Positions 10,425 to 22,485 of a stretch of 64,000 nt of DNA are shown here, piece by piece. The first letter of the stretch is position 1. Every line of letters begins with the position of its first letter. Source of the DNA: Zhengitettix transpicula (taxonomy: Eukaryota; Arthropoda; Insecta; Orthoptera; Tetrigidae); assembly GCA_037074705.1 (NCBI GenBank), contig CM073590.1, positions 239,849,101 to 239,913,100 on the forward strand. The letters run 5' to 3'. The translations under genes and the position numbers were made by a program. The notes beneath the pieces were generated by a model. It did not search any database. It was not told where the DNA came from and worked only from the letters and a program-made list of their open reading frames with translations.

Positions 10425-10454
10425 CTGACGAAAGGAACAAGGATCCCAGAAACG
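10425..10454 (+). ncRNA. Hammerhead-like core, Penelope-type tail
   Basis: CTGACGA (10425-10431), AAGGAACAAGGATCCCA, GAAAC (10449-10453), followed by the family tail (TTTTGTCTGTATTTGGCTAT). Helix II would be GGA/TCC around an ACAAGGA-type loop. Both core boxes intact. Confidence 0.45.
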
Positions 10455-10599
10455 TTTCATCAATTAATTTTGTCTGTATTTGGCTATTTCATGTAATTAT
10501 GGACCAAAAAGTTTACGCATCTCAAAGGATGACGGCCATTTTTAATAATCGGCCATTTTTAATGATCGGCCATGGAAACAAATGCAAGGCACTGGGTAA

Positions 10600-12639
10600 A
10601 TACGCTAGACGTATACAGAGACTATAGTTTAACGTGCTGTAAGTGACGAACGTGATGGTAGGAATTTTTATTTTTGCTTCAGGTTCGAGTGTTGGCTGAC
10701 ATGGAAATCTTTCGCAACATTCCTGATTTTTTTGGGGGGGATGTTACGATATTGTTCGCCGGACTATTTTCCGCAAATGCTTACGACCGCTGCTGCAAAA
10801 CGATGGCCGTCGTCGTCGTCGTCGTCTCAGCTTTCGGAATCTGAATGACGTGATGCGGCACGACGACGACGACGACGGCCATCGTGCATAATTTCTGCTG
10901 ACGACGGAAGCTCGAAGTCGCGCAACTCTCAACGTTGACGACGGTGCTGTTACATTAAAGGACGATCCGTCTCTCGGAGGGAGGGGGTGAGAGGGGGGGG
11001 GGGGGGAAGCTTTTTATCTCTCTCAGAAGGAAGGGCACGAGTTCTAGAAGGGCTTTGTCTGGCTCTGTCCGGTCTAATGGCTGTTGCAAGGTCGGTCTCG
11101 CTTCCTCCAGTGCGAGCGGCAATTACGCTTGTTTCTCCTCGCCAAATACAGCGTAAATGCGCCAATAACAGACCATTAAATAAATACTCATTTAAATTAC
11201 CGACACGTTTCTGTCAAGATGTGGAACTTCTTCAGATTATAATTGTAGATATATTCGAATATTACCATTTAAAGTGCAATAATTGTTCACCATTGCGCGC
11301 GGGTCAAACTCAATGAGCTAAGGAACATAGAAACACCGTGCCATTTCCAAACAACATTTTAGACACCCGCCATACTTCCAACACGGATCATTGCCAAAAA
11401 TGTTTCACATAAAGACAGCAATTATAACGTACAAAATACTCTTAATTTTAAAACAAACACGGATTTATTACGTAATATTTATAACATTTTATTTTACAAC
11501 ATACCATGAATACTATTCATCTTTTTTATAATCTTTGGCTATCAACTAATATGAAACATGAATCTTTTTCAAACGAATGGCGAGTCTCACGATTATGAGA
11601 CTAGGAACCGCTCAGGTCTAAGATCGTTGCTCCTCTACCAGAGAAGTATTCACCATCCAGGGATAATAATAGTCTTCCTCCAGAGGTAAAGAACAATAAT
11701 AACTACAACAGTTTTGGGATTCAGTGTAAAGACATTCTACTGCGAGTCAGCGGGTGTTTTACTCAGTGCAGGAGTTTCTTGATCGTCCCCCCTAATAATT
11801 TTTTTTTGTTATATTGGAAAAGTGTTGAATGTGTTGCTAATAATAACCACTTATTTAACAACTTGCTTAGTCTCTGCTGGTCTTTTCTGCCCTTTTGTTT
11901 GTCTGTTTCATGTACGAGGGCCTGGAGTTTGCAGATTCCTCGTCGCTCTGTTTCGTGACGTCACTTGTCCCTCGTCTTGTGCTTCCACCTCCTCCTAGTG
12001 TGTTTGTGCGTGTGTCATGTTTTTTGTGTTTATTCTTGTGTGACGTGTAATTCTATATTTTATTATAGTTAATTCTCTAATCATTAATTTCTTCCCTTAT
12101 ACGTATTGACATTTTTTTGCGTACTGTAAATATTATATTATACCCTCATAATAGTTAAAAAATTATTATTTTTGTTATTATTACTGTATAATTCTTTTAT
12201 TTATGTTGGACAGGGAAATTTGTGTTCCCCGAACCAGTATTTTTATGTTAACTTCTAATTGTTTATAATTGTGGCATCCTAATAATTATATTCTAATTTT
12301 CCTCATACGAAGACTAATGGAATAAAATAAATCAAATCCAAAATATACCTTTGTAAATTATATCTTTAATTTTTATGGTTTGTTGGTATCCTTCACCTGG
12401 ACGGAAACATGTCGTTAATTTAAATTACTATTTTCTTTAATTTTCTGTTACTGGCCTTTATTAATAATTTAAACTATATCGACGTAAATAATTATTTTAA
12501 TTACTAAATATTGCCAGGGGACTCCAATCTTCCCTCAGTATTAATATTAAGCAGACATGATACTGTTAGGGTGTCTTTGGATCTAATTCGAATAAGAAAA
12601 TTAGTGAGTCAAAATGAAAAATTTACGGCCATTTTGAGT
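10600..12639. other. No gene seen; CpG-rich block then AT-rich sequence
   Basis: 10780-11150 is rich in CpG with a G run at 10996-11007; 11320-12600 is AT-rich. ATACGAAGACTAATGGAATA at 12304 recurs in the centre of the palindrome at 10141-10160 and, diverged, at 24290-24305, next to AATAAA, so it may be a retroposon end. Confidence 0.45.
10801..10884. repeat. 24-bp perfect hairpin built on CGT repeats
   Basis: CGATGGCCGT followed by (CGT)n at 10801-10824 pairs perfectly with (CGA)n followed by ACGGCCATCG at 10861-10884, with a 36-nt loop. The stem extends past the trinucleotide run into unique sequence, so it is not just a microsatellite effect. Lies in a CpG-rich block. Confidence 0.75.
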
Positions 12640-12800
12640 TTCGTCAACTGAATTGTGCAGTTGTGTCGCTCTAGGTAATTCTTGGCACCTGAAGAAAGGA
12701 ACAAGGTATCCAGACACTTGGTGTGGTATTTATATCATCACTTCTTCTTTTGTCTGTATTTAGGCTACTTTCTTATTATTAATTTCCAATCAGACGTAAA
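12640..12800 (+). mobile_element. Decayed Penelope-type tail
   Basis: Carries TGTGCAGTTGTGTCGCTCTA, CACCTGAAGAAAGGAACAAGG and TTGGTGTGGTATTTATAT in the family order. The second core box has mutated to GACAC, so it could not form the core. Confidence 0.55.
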
Positions 12801-13289
12801 TTTTCCAATTCTAGTTTTTTATTGTTAAATATATCAGTCGTGAAGAGAGAAATGTGTGGAGGAGAAAACTCCTGAAGAGAAGACTGCAAGCATTTGAAAT
12901 GTGATGCTGCAGAAGAAAGGAAGCAAAACAAAATAATAATCGAGAAATTTTCGGATGGAAAATAATAAAAGCCCCGGCAGAAAAATAAAAAGGCTGACGA
13001 GAGAAGATAATTCTGGTTTTGGTGAAGTTTCTGCCTCGTCGCTTTACACACTCGCGAAGAGGAAGGAGTATTTCGACGCATGATACAGATAATTTGTAAT
13101 TATGAGAAGGGAGCCTCAACGTCATGACACGTAATTCACGGCCAAGGGGAAAAGAAACACGATTCTGACTCTGTGTAAAAACCCGGGTTTTTCTTCCCTG
13201 TAGCAAGAATTAGCCTGGCTCCAGAAAAACGCGGCATAAAATGAAGGAGTTGCTACGGACAGTAAAGGACGATGTGGGTTTGAAGCCTT

Positions 13290-13466
13290 CCAGCTATACG
13301 TGAAATTCCTAGCGACTGTGGTCTCAAATATATAGGGAAAACTATCGAGGGTGGGATTAAAGAAGAAAGCAAACGAGCAAGTCGACCATTGCAGAACACT
13401 CGCTGTTTACTGGACACAAAATCAATTTTAACGAAACGCGTATCCTTGACAAGACTAAAAACTAGG
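13290..13466 (+). mobile_element. Penelope-like element remnant, GIY-YIG endonuclease domain
   Basis: One frame reads EIPSDCGLKYIGKT (13303-13342), matching the Penelope form of the GIY-YIG nuclease, where the Y-I-G and the following K/Q-T are typical. After a frameshift near 13378 another frame reads TIAEHSLFTGHKINFNETRI and then LDKTKN before a stop (about 13465). The AEH..TGH..NF pattern is the well-conserved block after the nuclease in Penelope-like elements. The reverse transcriptase part is absent. A family C repeat starts at the stop. Non-functional. Confidence 0.7.
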
Positions 13467-13965
13467 TGAACCTTTCTGGAGAGACGAAGGGGGATACCTT
13501 CTCCTCTCTCCGTTTTTTAATTAAGGTTCCCACAAGTCGAGGCACCTCGTCCTGTTTTGAGAGGTGTATGTTCCGGGGGGGGGGGGGTCACAGATCTTGG
13601 GCATACAAGAGTTGTTATCTGTTCCCATTGGTACAGTCGGCCAGCTGCCTCCTAAACTGGTCTCGAGGGACGGAGAAAGGGAATTCTGCGTCCCCAGGGC
13701 AAACCCCTCTCCCGCCATCCAGGGAAGGGCGTAGGACAAGTACCAAATGCCCGACCTACCTGATGTTGGTTTTCTAGGGTTTGTCCTGCATCACTTTAAG
13801 GCGACTTGCCGGGTAGGATCCTTAAACTACAGCCCGAGGGCCCTAGTTAACCCTTGGCTACCTTCCTCTACCCTTCCGCATCCCCCCTTTGAAATCCCAT
13901 CCTATGCTATTAAAGGGGAGTTGCCACCATGTGGATTACCCTATACATAGCCTGTTACTCGAGAG
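13467..13965 (+). repeat. Family C repeat, full copy
   Basis: About 500 bp, starting GTGAACCTTTCTGGAGAG, through GGTACAGTCGGCCAGCTGCC, AAGGGCGTAGGACAAGTACC, GTAGGATCCTTAAACTACAG and GGGAGTTGCCACCATGTGG. A G-run sits at 13567-13577. No frame is open across copies and no promoter boxes are seen. Its front edge abuts the stop of the Penelope-like remnant, which may be chance. Confidence 0.6.
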
Positions 13966-14619
13966 AAAAAGCCTACCAGGACAGCATAACACTCAAGGAC
14001 TAGTATATAACTTTCTTAATATGGATTCTACTTTCCTGTTGAGCGAGGCCTTGAACTGTGTAATAAATACGGTTGTCCCGATCAGAAACACCTGCCAGCT
14101 GCGGGTATATAAACCATCTAAAATGACGGCGCCAGTCGTCGATACGTCACAACCCCGACTGGAAACCCGAGAGAAGTTCATTCATGTAGGAATAACGTTT
14201 GGTAACAAAGAAGGCTAAAGTCTCTTCCAACAACCGACGATGATTTCTTCAGCTAGGCTGCAGAAACGTAACAGAATTGATTGGCCCCTTACATATTTTT
14301 TTTTATCGGTATTTCAATCGAAGACCTTGCGAATGCACCATGGTATATCAGACTATTCACACCGAAATCCAGAGACTGGCAAGACAATACAACATCAAGC
14401 TACAATATCACGAAAACGACATCTGGCAAAACCAACCGCCAGTAACAAGAAGACTCAAGCAGACTTTGCCACAGGACCTCGTCAATCAAAACTGAAGGTT
14501 ACCGGGAAAAATGGCGGCGGCCGGATCCCATAAAGATAATTTAATCATTACTTGATTGCAAATAAGCAATGAATAAATTTTTAAAAAAGAACAACATTTT
14601 CAATCAGGATAGAACCATC

Positions 14620-14925
14620 GTCATCACCATGGTATCCTCACCTTGAAGTGGTGCTGAGGCTTGCGTGGTCAAATGATACTGAGAGCTATACCGACGGTAG
14701 CGTTGCTACTGGTAGGTCCTCCCTTGCCGGGCAGGTCGAAGGTGATGACCCAGACTCTATGGTATTCCCTGGCCCTCCGGTTTGGGGGTTGGTGCATGGG
14801 GCTAACAACCCCACTACTATAAAAATTTCATATTGATCAGAAACCAAATCTAAAGAACAGGATTTTGGAGGCCAAGGTCCTTAATGGACCGTAGAGCCGT
14901 GGAGTAAGTAACTAAGTAAATAGAA
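14620..14925 (+). mobile_element. LINE- or SINE-like 3' end with TAAG tail
   Basis: A GC-richer block starting CCATGGTATCCTCACCTTGA and ending in TTGATCAGAAACCAAATCTA, GGAGGCCAAGGTCCTTAATG, GGACCGTAGAGCCGTGGAGT and a short (TAAG)n run (14901-14923). A tetranucleotide tail straight after a conserved block is the usual look of a retroposed 3' end. Family not identified. Confidence 0.4.
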
Positions 14926-14943
14926 CCGTCGTCGTCCTCAGCA

Positions 14944-15318
14944 ATGAAGGGTTGTCCTGACTGTCGTAGACTTGACCCAAGTAGCTTTTCCACCCGGGGA
15001 GACCTTATCACATACTTGCACAAAGATGCGCTTGATACCCCAGAGGTTGAGGTTACCTCGGGCACGAACGTTCTGGACGCAGTGAAAGGTATATTGTTCT
15101 CTTCAAGAAACAGCGGAGAACAAAAAAAAGCAGTACCGAATACGGACACAGGAAAAAAAAATTGCCGTTGTATGGACAGGCATGGAGGCTGCTGGGCCAA
15201 ACATTTGATAGTTTTTGGGTGCCCCGATCACGGTTGGAAGAAAATACCGGGACCGAGGGTTCGTCAATGTCCTCAGACTAGTCTTCACGGAAATTCTGTG
15301 AATGTGTTGAATGACTGA
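14944..15318 (+). other. Unidentified 124-codon ATG ORF
   Basis: Starts MKGCPDCRRLDPSS with an ATG and ends LHGNSVNVLND. It has paired CxxC-like cysteines (CPDC near the start, CRC and GGCW in the middle) but no family I recognise. It begins 20 bp after the TAAG-tailed retroposon and has no visible splice or promoter context. Could be chance or a retroelement remnant. Confidence 0.15.
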
Positions 15319-15319
15319 A

Positions 15320-16040
15320 GCTTCAGTCCCGCAGGCACCACCATTACTGCGGAGACCAACAACAGGATCACCGATTTGTTTTTGCGAGAATTACGTCCTT
15401 CCTTCGTCGCTTCTTCTACTCGCGACCAGCTTTTCTTCTCCTCCTCCGCTGAGACAATGGGATTCCCGAAAGCAAGCATGGCCATTGTCATTGCATCGCG
15501 TTTAGCCCCGAGTGTCCCAAGGCCGCGTGGCCTTCAAGCTCTCTGGTCCCGCTGGTGCTGCTGCTGCTTTCTGCCTTCTGCATCCCTACCACCACCTCTC
15601 CCACAGCCAATCAGCAGCCGTCAACAGCAATTGCGTCGAGTGCGCAAAACAAAACCTAACAGAGTAAAAGAAAAAAAAAGGGGCGGCGGCCCGAGTTCGC
15701 GTCTCAGCGCAAACAAAAGCCTTTCAATAACGGAAGCAAACGTGTCGCTGCCGCTGATCCGCCGCCATCTTGACGTCGTGTATTCATGAAACCCGCAACA
15801 CGATTTTTCTTTACCTTTCTGGAATGTATGTTCTTTTTTACCTGCAATTCTGTTGCCTGCTTTCACAATGTGCGATTGTCCAAGTGAATTTGATGGTTCA
15901 TAATCAGTATCATAAGGATAAACCACTCATAATTGTTAATATCCTTCAACTAAAATATCTCCCACTATTTTTTAATTACAAATATATACAAATTAGAATG
16001 ATTAATAATTAAGTACGACAATAACAACTTACCAACAAAG
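15320..16040. other. No gene seen; CpG-rich block
   Basis: 15400-15790 is GC-rich with GCCGCCATCTTGACGTC at 15760 (a YY1-like GCCGCCATCTT). It could be a distal promoter or 5' exon of a minus-strand gene, but no splice signals or TATA were found. Confidence 0.35.
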
Positions 16041-16046
16041 AGCCTG

Positions 16047-16336
16047 ATGATAAATTGCCCATTTTTGAAAAGGTACGATATAAACTTACTGACTTGTTTC
16101 ATAATTACGGCATTCCAGATATTTGTAAATCATCCAATAATTAAAATTTCGTCAAAAATATTAAATAAAATAATTAAACATTTTAGACGGAAAAAAAAGA
16201 ACGTTGTTTACAAAATCAATTGTTTAGGTTGCGCAGTTCATGTTACATCGGTCAGACGATACGTGGTTTAAAAACTCATGTATCAATGAACAGAAAAAAA
16301 ATTAAAAAATTTACCTCCAAAATTGTTCAGTTGTGA
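16047..16336 (+). mobile_element. Penelope-like element remnant, GIY-YIG region
   Basis: A frame from about 16047 reads to NVVYKINC (16200-16223), the V-Y-K-I...C start of the Penelope GIY-YIG domain. After a frameshift another frame reads CYIGQTIRGLKTH (16241-16279) and runs to a TGA at 16334. The catalytic Tyr-Ile-Gly and following Q-T and Arg are all recognisable. A hammerhead-like tail follows at 16687-16719. The reverse transcriptase domain is not seen upstream. Confidence 0.7.
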
Positions 16337-16686
16337 ATTTATATATATATTATATACTCATATTAGTGTAATATAAACATTTTGGATGAAGAATGCTGGT
16401 ATTAGTCCAGATAAATGAGCGAGATGTTACATGTTAGATTCGGACTCAAACATAAAAAAAAAATAATACTTATGTTCCTTATTACATTAATTTTTTCCTC
16501 CATTGTTATTTTAAACTCTAAAATATCATCACCAGTTTAAATGTAATAGAGAGTATTCTCCTGTAATTAACTGTAAGTAATGTAGCTGTATAAATTTCTG
16601 TTCTAAATAATTGTATTAAATGTGTAAAATTTTTTCTACGATTTGATTTAAGATTAGGAATTTATCTTTTATTTAAATTTTTCCAC

Positions 16687-16719
16687 CTCAAGAGGTCCCA
16701 AAACCTAGTGACGAAACGT
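16687..16719 (+). ncRNA. Decayed hammerhead-like core after a Penelope ORF
   Basis: CTCAAGA (expected CTGANGA) at 16687-16693, then GGTC...GAC, then GAAAC (16713-16717). It sits 350 nt after the Penelope stop codon, where the element's tail is expected. Confidence 0.35.
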
Positions 16720-16770
16720 AATGTTTTTATTATAATAATGTAAAGACTGATGTTAATTATGCAATATGTA

Positions 16771-17839
16771 AAAGACACAGCCAGTAAATAGTCACATTTG
16801 TTTATTCTTAGATAATTTTTTTTCTTAAAGACACAACCAGTAAATTCAGTCACCTTTGTTTATTCTTAGATAATTTTTTTCTTAAAGACACAACCAGTAA
16901 ATTCAGTCACATTTGTTTATTCTTAGATAATTTTTTTTTCTTAAAGACACAACCAGTAAATTCAGTCACATTTGTTTATTCTTAGATAATTTTTTTTTCT
17001 TAAAGACACAACCAGTAAATTCAGTCACATTTGTTTATTCTTAGATAATTTTTTTCTTAAAGACACAACCAGTAAATTCAGTCACATTTGTTTATTCTTA
17101 GATAATTTTTTTTTCTTAAAGACACAACCAGTAAATTCAGTCACATTTGTTTATTCTTAGATAATTTTTTTTCTTAAAGACACAACCAGTAAATTCAGTC
17201 ACCGTTGTTTATTCTTAGATAATTTTTTTTCTTAAAGACACAACCAGTAAATTCAGTCACATTTGTTTAGTCTTAGATAATTTTTTTTTCTTAAAGACAC
17301 AACCAGTAAATTCAGTCACATTTGTTTATTCTTAGATAATTTTTTTCTTAAAGACAGAACCAGTAAATTCAGTCACCTTTGTTTATTCTTAGATAATTTT
17401 TTTTCTTAAAGACACAACCAGTAAATTCAGTCACCTTTGTTTATTCTTAGATAATTTTTTTTTCTTAAAGACACAACCAGTAAATTCAGTCACATTTGTT
17501 TAGTCTTAGATAATTTTTTTCTTAAAGACAGAACCAGTAAATTCAGTCACATTTGTTTATTCTTAGATAATTTTTTTTCTTAGACACACAGTTAATTCAG
17601 TCACATTTGTTTATTCTTAGATAATTTTTTTTCTTAAAGACACAACCAGTAAATTCAGTCACCTTTGTTTATTCTTAGATAATTTTTTTTTCTTAAAGAC
17701 ACAACCAGTAAATTCAGTCACATTTGATTACTCTTAGACAATTTTTTTCTTTGAGACACATCAGTCACATTTGTTTATTCTTAGAATTTTTTTCTTTTTT
17801 TTAAAAAAGTGAGACTGAATATACTGGTTGTGTCTTTTA
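16771..17839. repeat. 59-bp satellite array enclosed by inverted ends
   Basis: About 18 head-to-tail units of 57-60 bp: ACACAACCAGTAAATTCAGT, CACATTTGTTTATTCTTAGA, TAATTTTTTTTCTTAAAG. Unit variants (CACCTTTG, CACCGTTG, TTTAGTCTTAG) are interspersed, and length varies mainly in the T run. Immediately after the array, 17813-17839 is an inverted copy of the unit start, so TGTAAAAGACAC at the left end (16769) faces GTGTCTTTTACG at the right end. No spacers, so not CRISPR. Confidence 0.85.
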
Positions 17840-18893
17840 CGTAGTTTTTTTTGTAATGTTTTGAATTTTTCTTAAGTAATGTCTGACTAATTGGCTCATG
17901 TTATTTCATTTATTAAAAATGACAGGTTAATATAGTAGTAAAAAATATATTAATTACCGGTATGTCGATATAAATAAAATCGAATGCAGAATCAGTCACA
18001 GTTATTAACACTTGTTAACGTCGATGGGTAATCAAATTAAGAACTCGCAAATTGGAATTCTTCTAATACAATTTTGAGGAATTAACAAAAGTAGAATTAA
18101 ATCAACGACCCAAGTTACAAAACGAGGGACAGTTTGCTATTATCCACTTGGTTCTAGTAACGACGATTTGGAGGGAATGCAGATGGACAAAGTTCTGATT
18201 AGATCATCAAGCGTTCGAGTTTGAAGCGGAGGTTGAAACAAGACTTTGGAACTTCTCATCTTCCTTCACAATTATACATTCCTTTTATTTTATATTAAGG
18301 ACAACGGCTACGAGTGTCCCAAAGTTTGAACTCTTGCCGAAGAGCTGCTGGGACGGGAAATTGTCAAGGTACACACACACAGAGAGACAGAGAGAAAGGA
18401 AAGCACAAAACTTTGACACAAGCGTCGAGTTGAGTTAGCGAGGAGGAAACCTCGACAATGTTTTCCAATCCTCCGCGACCGAACTATCTCCATCGCCAGA
18501 GCGACAAAGTTCGGCGCTCTCAACCAATTTTCATTTTATAAGGGAGAGCAATTTGCTCAAGTGAAAAGAGGGGCGTCTTTCTTACGTCTGACAGAGTCCA
18601 ATTAAATTCCAGAGAGAGAGAGAGAGAGAGAAGGCGACATCACTCCGCCCCTCCCACCTTTGTGTGTGTGACTTATCTGTGCGCTCCTCGAAGGATAAAA
18701 ATGGCGGGGGAAAGCCTTGCCATTTACCAGTCAAATTCCAGACAGGCAATGACCCAGGTCAAGGAGACGACAGAGGTAACGAATATAGAAGCATTTCTAT
18801 TTCTGCGAGGTTTATTTCCTTTCCTAATACAGCGAGCGGCAGCCAGCATCGCGAGGCGTTTCTCAACAGTCTCTATATGTTATTTTATCATGT
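17840..18893. other. No gene seen
   Basis: AT-rich to 18300, then moderate GC with a (GA)n run at 18611-18632. No conserved coding pattern. Confidence 0.5.
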
Positions 18894-19831
18894 ACTAGCT
18901 GAGTGCTCGGTGTTGCCAGGGATGTCATTTAACCATAACCCACGATTTGGCTCCAATGTAGGTTGATTTTGCGTTATTTTTTTATGTAACGCACCTCGAC
19001 CCCTATCCCTAAATCTGCTCAGCTCCCACGCCCCTGAAAGGGGTTGAAATTAAACACGGAGAACATGTAGAGAAATTTAATGAATCTCATTGATCCCGAA
19101 ATATATTAATTCGACGGAAAATAACGGCCAGTTAACATGTTTTAAAATTTATACCCCCCGGCCACGTTGCCCAGATTATCATAAATAAGCTCCGCGACAT
19201 AAATAAACATGATTTGACTCGAATATCGGTTGTTTTCCCGTTATTTTCTATTAACCTCCCCCCCCTCTCATACGGAAAGTGGTTGAATTTTTACAAACAA
19301 CATCAGTAGATATATCAACAACGTCGTTGACCCCGACAATTATATTTATTCCTTGCAAATATCGACCATTTAACATGTTAGAAAAAAATTCCACCCCTGA
19401 GGGTTAAATTGGCCAATTTAATGTCATAATTAAAACTCAGCGACATCCATAACCCTGGATTTGACTCCAGTTTTGGTTGTAGTCGGGTTACTTTATTGTA
19501 ACGCACGTCGTCCACCCCCACCACCTAAGGGTGCTCATTTCCCATTCTGTAAAGGGGGTTGAAATTAAACTCAGATAACATTAGTAGAAACAGTATCGAT
19601 CGTTTTCACCGCTAAAAATATTTACCCGACTAAAATATAGGTTGTTTTAGAATGTTTGAATGTTTTCACCACGAGCCCTTGAGAGTGATAGACGTGTCTC
19701 ACACCAACAGGGTGTTTTCGAGTCGCAAAGAAGACATGTACGGAATTTGGTGAAATTTTCACCACCGGTGTAGATTTGTATGAGGATCATACATACACAC
19801 ATACAAACAAACACACTGCTTTATTTATTAG
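18894..19831 (-). repeat. Family A repeat, full reverse copy
   Basis: Begins ACTAGCTGAGTGCTCGG on the plus strand (complement of the CCCAGCTAGT end) and ends in a (CATA)n run near 19800. Contains three internal units like those at 3998-4976, for example CATCCATAACCCTGGATTTG at 19445. Confidence 0.55.
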
Positions 19832-19999
19832 AAGAAGAATATTATCCAAATTATACTTTTGCTCAATTTCGGCTTTCATATTTATTCAGAGTTTATTCTT
19901 ATAATATGAATTTCCCTCTCGTGTACGGTTTTTTCCCTCTTGGAACCAGCATGTTTTTTTATTCTTAAAACCTTTTATTTGTTTTAATAAAATTTACAA

Positions 20000-20810
20000 G
20001 TATTTACAAAAATTATGTGTAAATAATTCATGTTAGCTTGTGTAGGTGGAGAGTCCTGTGACTTTCCAGGCCTTGAGTTCTTGATTTGTTGTTCTGAGGG
20101 GTTTGGGGTGGAAGATGAGATGGGTGTTTACTGGAATATTAATTGGAGAAGGTTGCATACATTGTTGGGTTATGAGGGTTCGCTGGTGATGTTGAATTTG
20201 ATGGGATGGATGGAGAGGGTGGGTGGGGTCTGCGAGTATGAGGATGGGGTGGGTTAGGAGGTGCCAGAGTGTTCTGGGAGAAGGATGAGGTCGATAGGGC
20301 GTTTTCTCTTGAGGCGACGTGCGTGGGGGAGGGTTGTTATGGAATTGCTGGATCGTGGTGTTAGGATGGTTGACGGTGCTTTTGATTAAGGAGGTTACGG
20401 ATTTGGTGATTATTGAGTTGACTTGGGGAAGTTTAATGTTGTGGTGGATGATGGAGGTACCAGGGAGAGTTGGTGATGGTGCAAAGGATTTGGCTGTTGC
20501 TCCCCATATGGATGAGGCGTAGGACCAGGTGGGTTGAATTATGGAGAGATATACCAGGCGTTTTGAACTGAGTGTGTGGGGATTTTCTGTTTAGGAGAGG
20601 ATATAAAGCTCTGAATTTAAGGTTAATTTTAGGAAGGAGGTGTTTAATGTGGGGTTTCCAAGAGAGTTTTGAATCGAAGAGGAGTTCTAGGTAGGTGGGT
20701 TACTGTTTTAGTAGGTATTTCGGCGTTGTTTAAATAGAGGTGGATGTGCGGAGGGTGGTTTTTTGGATAGGGTGAATGGGACGGTTACTGATTTGGTGGG
20801 ATTTATGCTG
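20000..20810 (-). mobile_element. Jockey-like LINE remnant, minus strand
   Basis: Reverse-strand copy of the 2130-3170 element. The plus-strand text at 20030-20257 is nearly identical to the complement of 2838-3068, and 20495-20570 keeps the complement of the WSYAS.IWGATAK segment. The 3' end is at about 20000, followed by the same tail sequence. Broken by indels; antisense stop-free stretches here are not genes. Confidence 0.7.
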
Positions 20811-20963
20811 ATTCGCCACTGTTAAGACCAGAAACCAGAATTTGATTCCTCAACATTCGCAGACACTCGTAAATATTATTCATGGCAGGCTGTAGAATTC
20901 TTATAGTTGTCCCTGGAGAGGGAAATTTTTTCAATTTTTAATATGATCAAAAATAATGAATTA

Positions 20964-21060
20964 TACATGTATGTATGTATGTATTTAATCTACAAATGAG
21001 CAGTTTTGCCCGGTGGTAGACGCATGAAATTACAAATTAAATAAGGGAAGTTACAATAAG
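20964..21060 (+). repeat. Dispersed repeat D
   Basis: Starts after a (TATG)n run; contains TTTAATCTACAAATGAGCAG and GTGGTAGACGCATGAAATTA. A second copy is at 55645-55740. No coding content. Confidence 0.5.
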
Positions 21061-21844
21061 AGATCAGTATTACAGACAATGAAGCTCTACTTCCTGGGGA
21101 ACTGATGTGTGTTTAGGCACTGACACCTGAGCAATTACTTCGTCTGTACTGCCAAGGGACGGAGGGGTGGTGTGGCAGTCGTACCACCAGGCGGGCGGCA
21201 ACGTATGTACGTACACGTATGTATATTGCAGACAACTCGCCAGCTTATCGTCAGCTACCTGGTAAAGGTTTCGTGAATGCACCAATGAGACTAAACGATC
21301 CGGTCGCCACGGATGGATGAGTGTTGCATTTGCGCGTCACCTTTGAGAGAGAGAGAGAGAGAGTCCTTGCCCATTGTTGTCCGCGGCACCTGGCGAGGCC
21401 CTTGGGATTCCCCGAGCAACAAAGCCGGCCAATCTATTGAAACGTTCAAGGGCAGGAGCAGACAACTTTTGCCAGAGTCCGCCGTCGAGGTTCGAGACCA
21501 GTTGGGAATGAAAAAGAGAGAGAGGGGGAGAGGAGGGGTGGAGGGTAACCGACCTCATCTCATTTAGAATTACGGAATTTTATTTAATTTTGACAGATTA
21601 ACAACAATCGTGAGATAAATATTACGTCATTCACGCGAAACGCGCTCGCCTGGTAGAATTATCTCTGGAGTTGGCACGTGGATCTTACGGGAAAACGAGG
21701 TCACGTGTAGCAACCAAGATGGATTCGACGATTAGGCCGAGACGAGAGAAAATAAAATACTATTGGTTTACTAAGCTTGTAGGATGACAACGATAATAAT
21801 GGCTTTTGTTGAGTTCGTCAACTGGTTCGATCGGAGTGTCCTGA

Positions 21845-21925
21845 GTTCTAAAAATCACCTGACGAAAGCAACAAGGGCTGTGTGGTATTTTTTTATCATC
21901 ATTTAATTTTTGTCTGTCTGTTAAT
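21845..21925 (+). mobile_element. Penelope-type tail fragment
   Basis: Carries CACCTGACGAAAGCAACAAG and TGTGTGGTATTTTTTTATCA but lacks the GAAAC box through a deletion. The following 22190-22260 (GACTTCTGATTGGTTCTCG) resembles 6525-6580, so the two loci share more of the element. Confidence 0.45.
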
Positions 21926-22485
21926 GACCGTGGGCGTGGATGTTGGTGCCAGTCTTGTCCTTTCCTGCGCGAACCTGATGAGTCTTCACCATCTTTCTCT
22001 TCCATCTGGATGATTACTTTGAGTGCAAGAAGAAGGAATAAAAACACGTCACAAAAAACATTTCTTCACGGACCAACAGTTTTTCAACTCTTACTTCCCT
22101 TGATGGATGTGTGATAGAAACAAAAAAATTTGACTTTAATCAAAATACATTTTCTGTTATTACCACACAAGGTTTTTTTAATCACTTAATATAAACGCTG
22201 AACGACGTGGCGACTTCTGATTGGTTCTCGATCTTTGACGTCACTCCTCTTTCACAACAGGTTGTCTCACTCGCCGTATTATCCGATTTATCATGTGTTT
22301 TTTCTTATAAAGCAACGGGTTTACCGAAAGCAGTTAAATTAAAGTAATTACTGATTTATTTACAGTCGCATCAACATCTCTGGTTATTAGCGACTTAGTA
22401 TGGGAAATAATTTTTTATTCTAGTCGGAAGGGAAACTGATTTGCCGAGAGTTTTTCCCCTCTCACGTTCACACAAACTATCCATG

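Noticed and set aside
16771..17800. Regular repeat array resembling CRISPR
   Set aside because: Units are contiguous with no unique spacers and no cas genes; the genome is eukaryotic.
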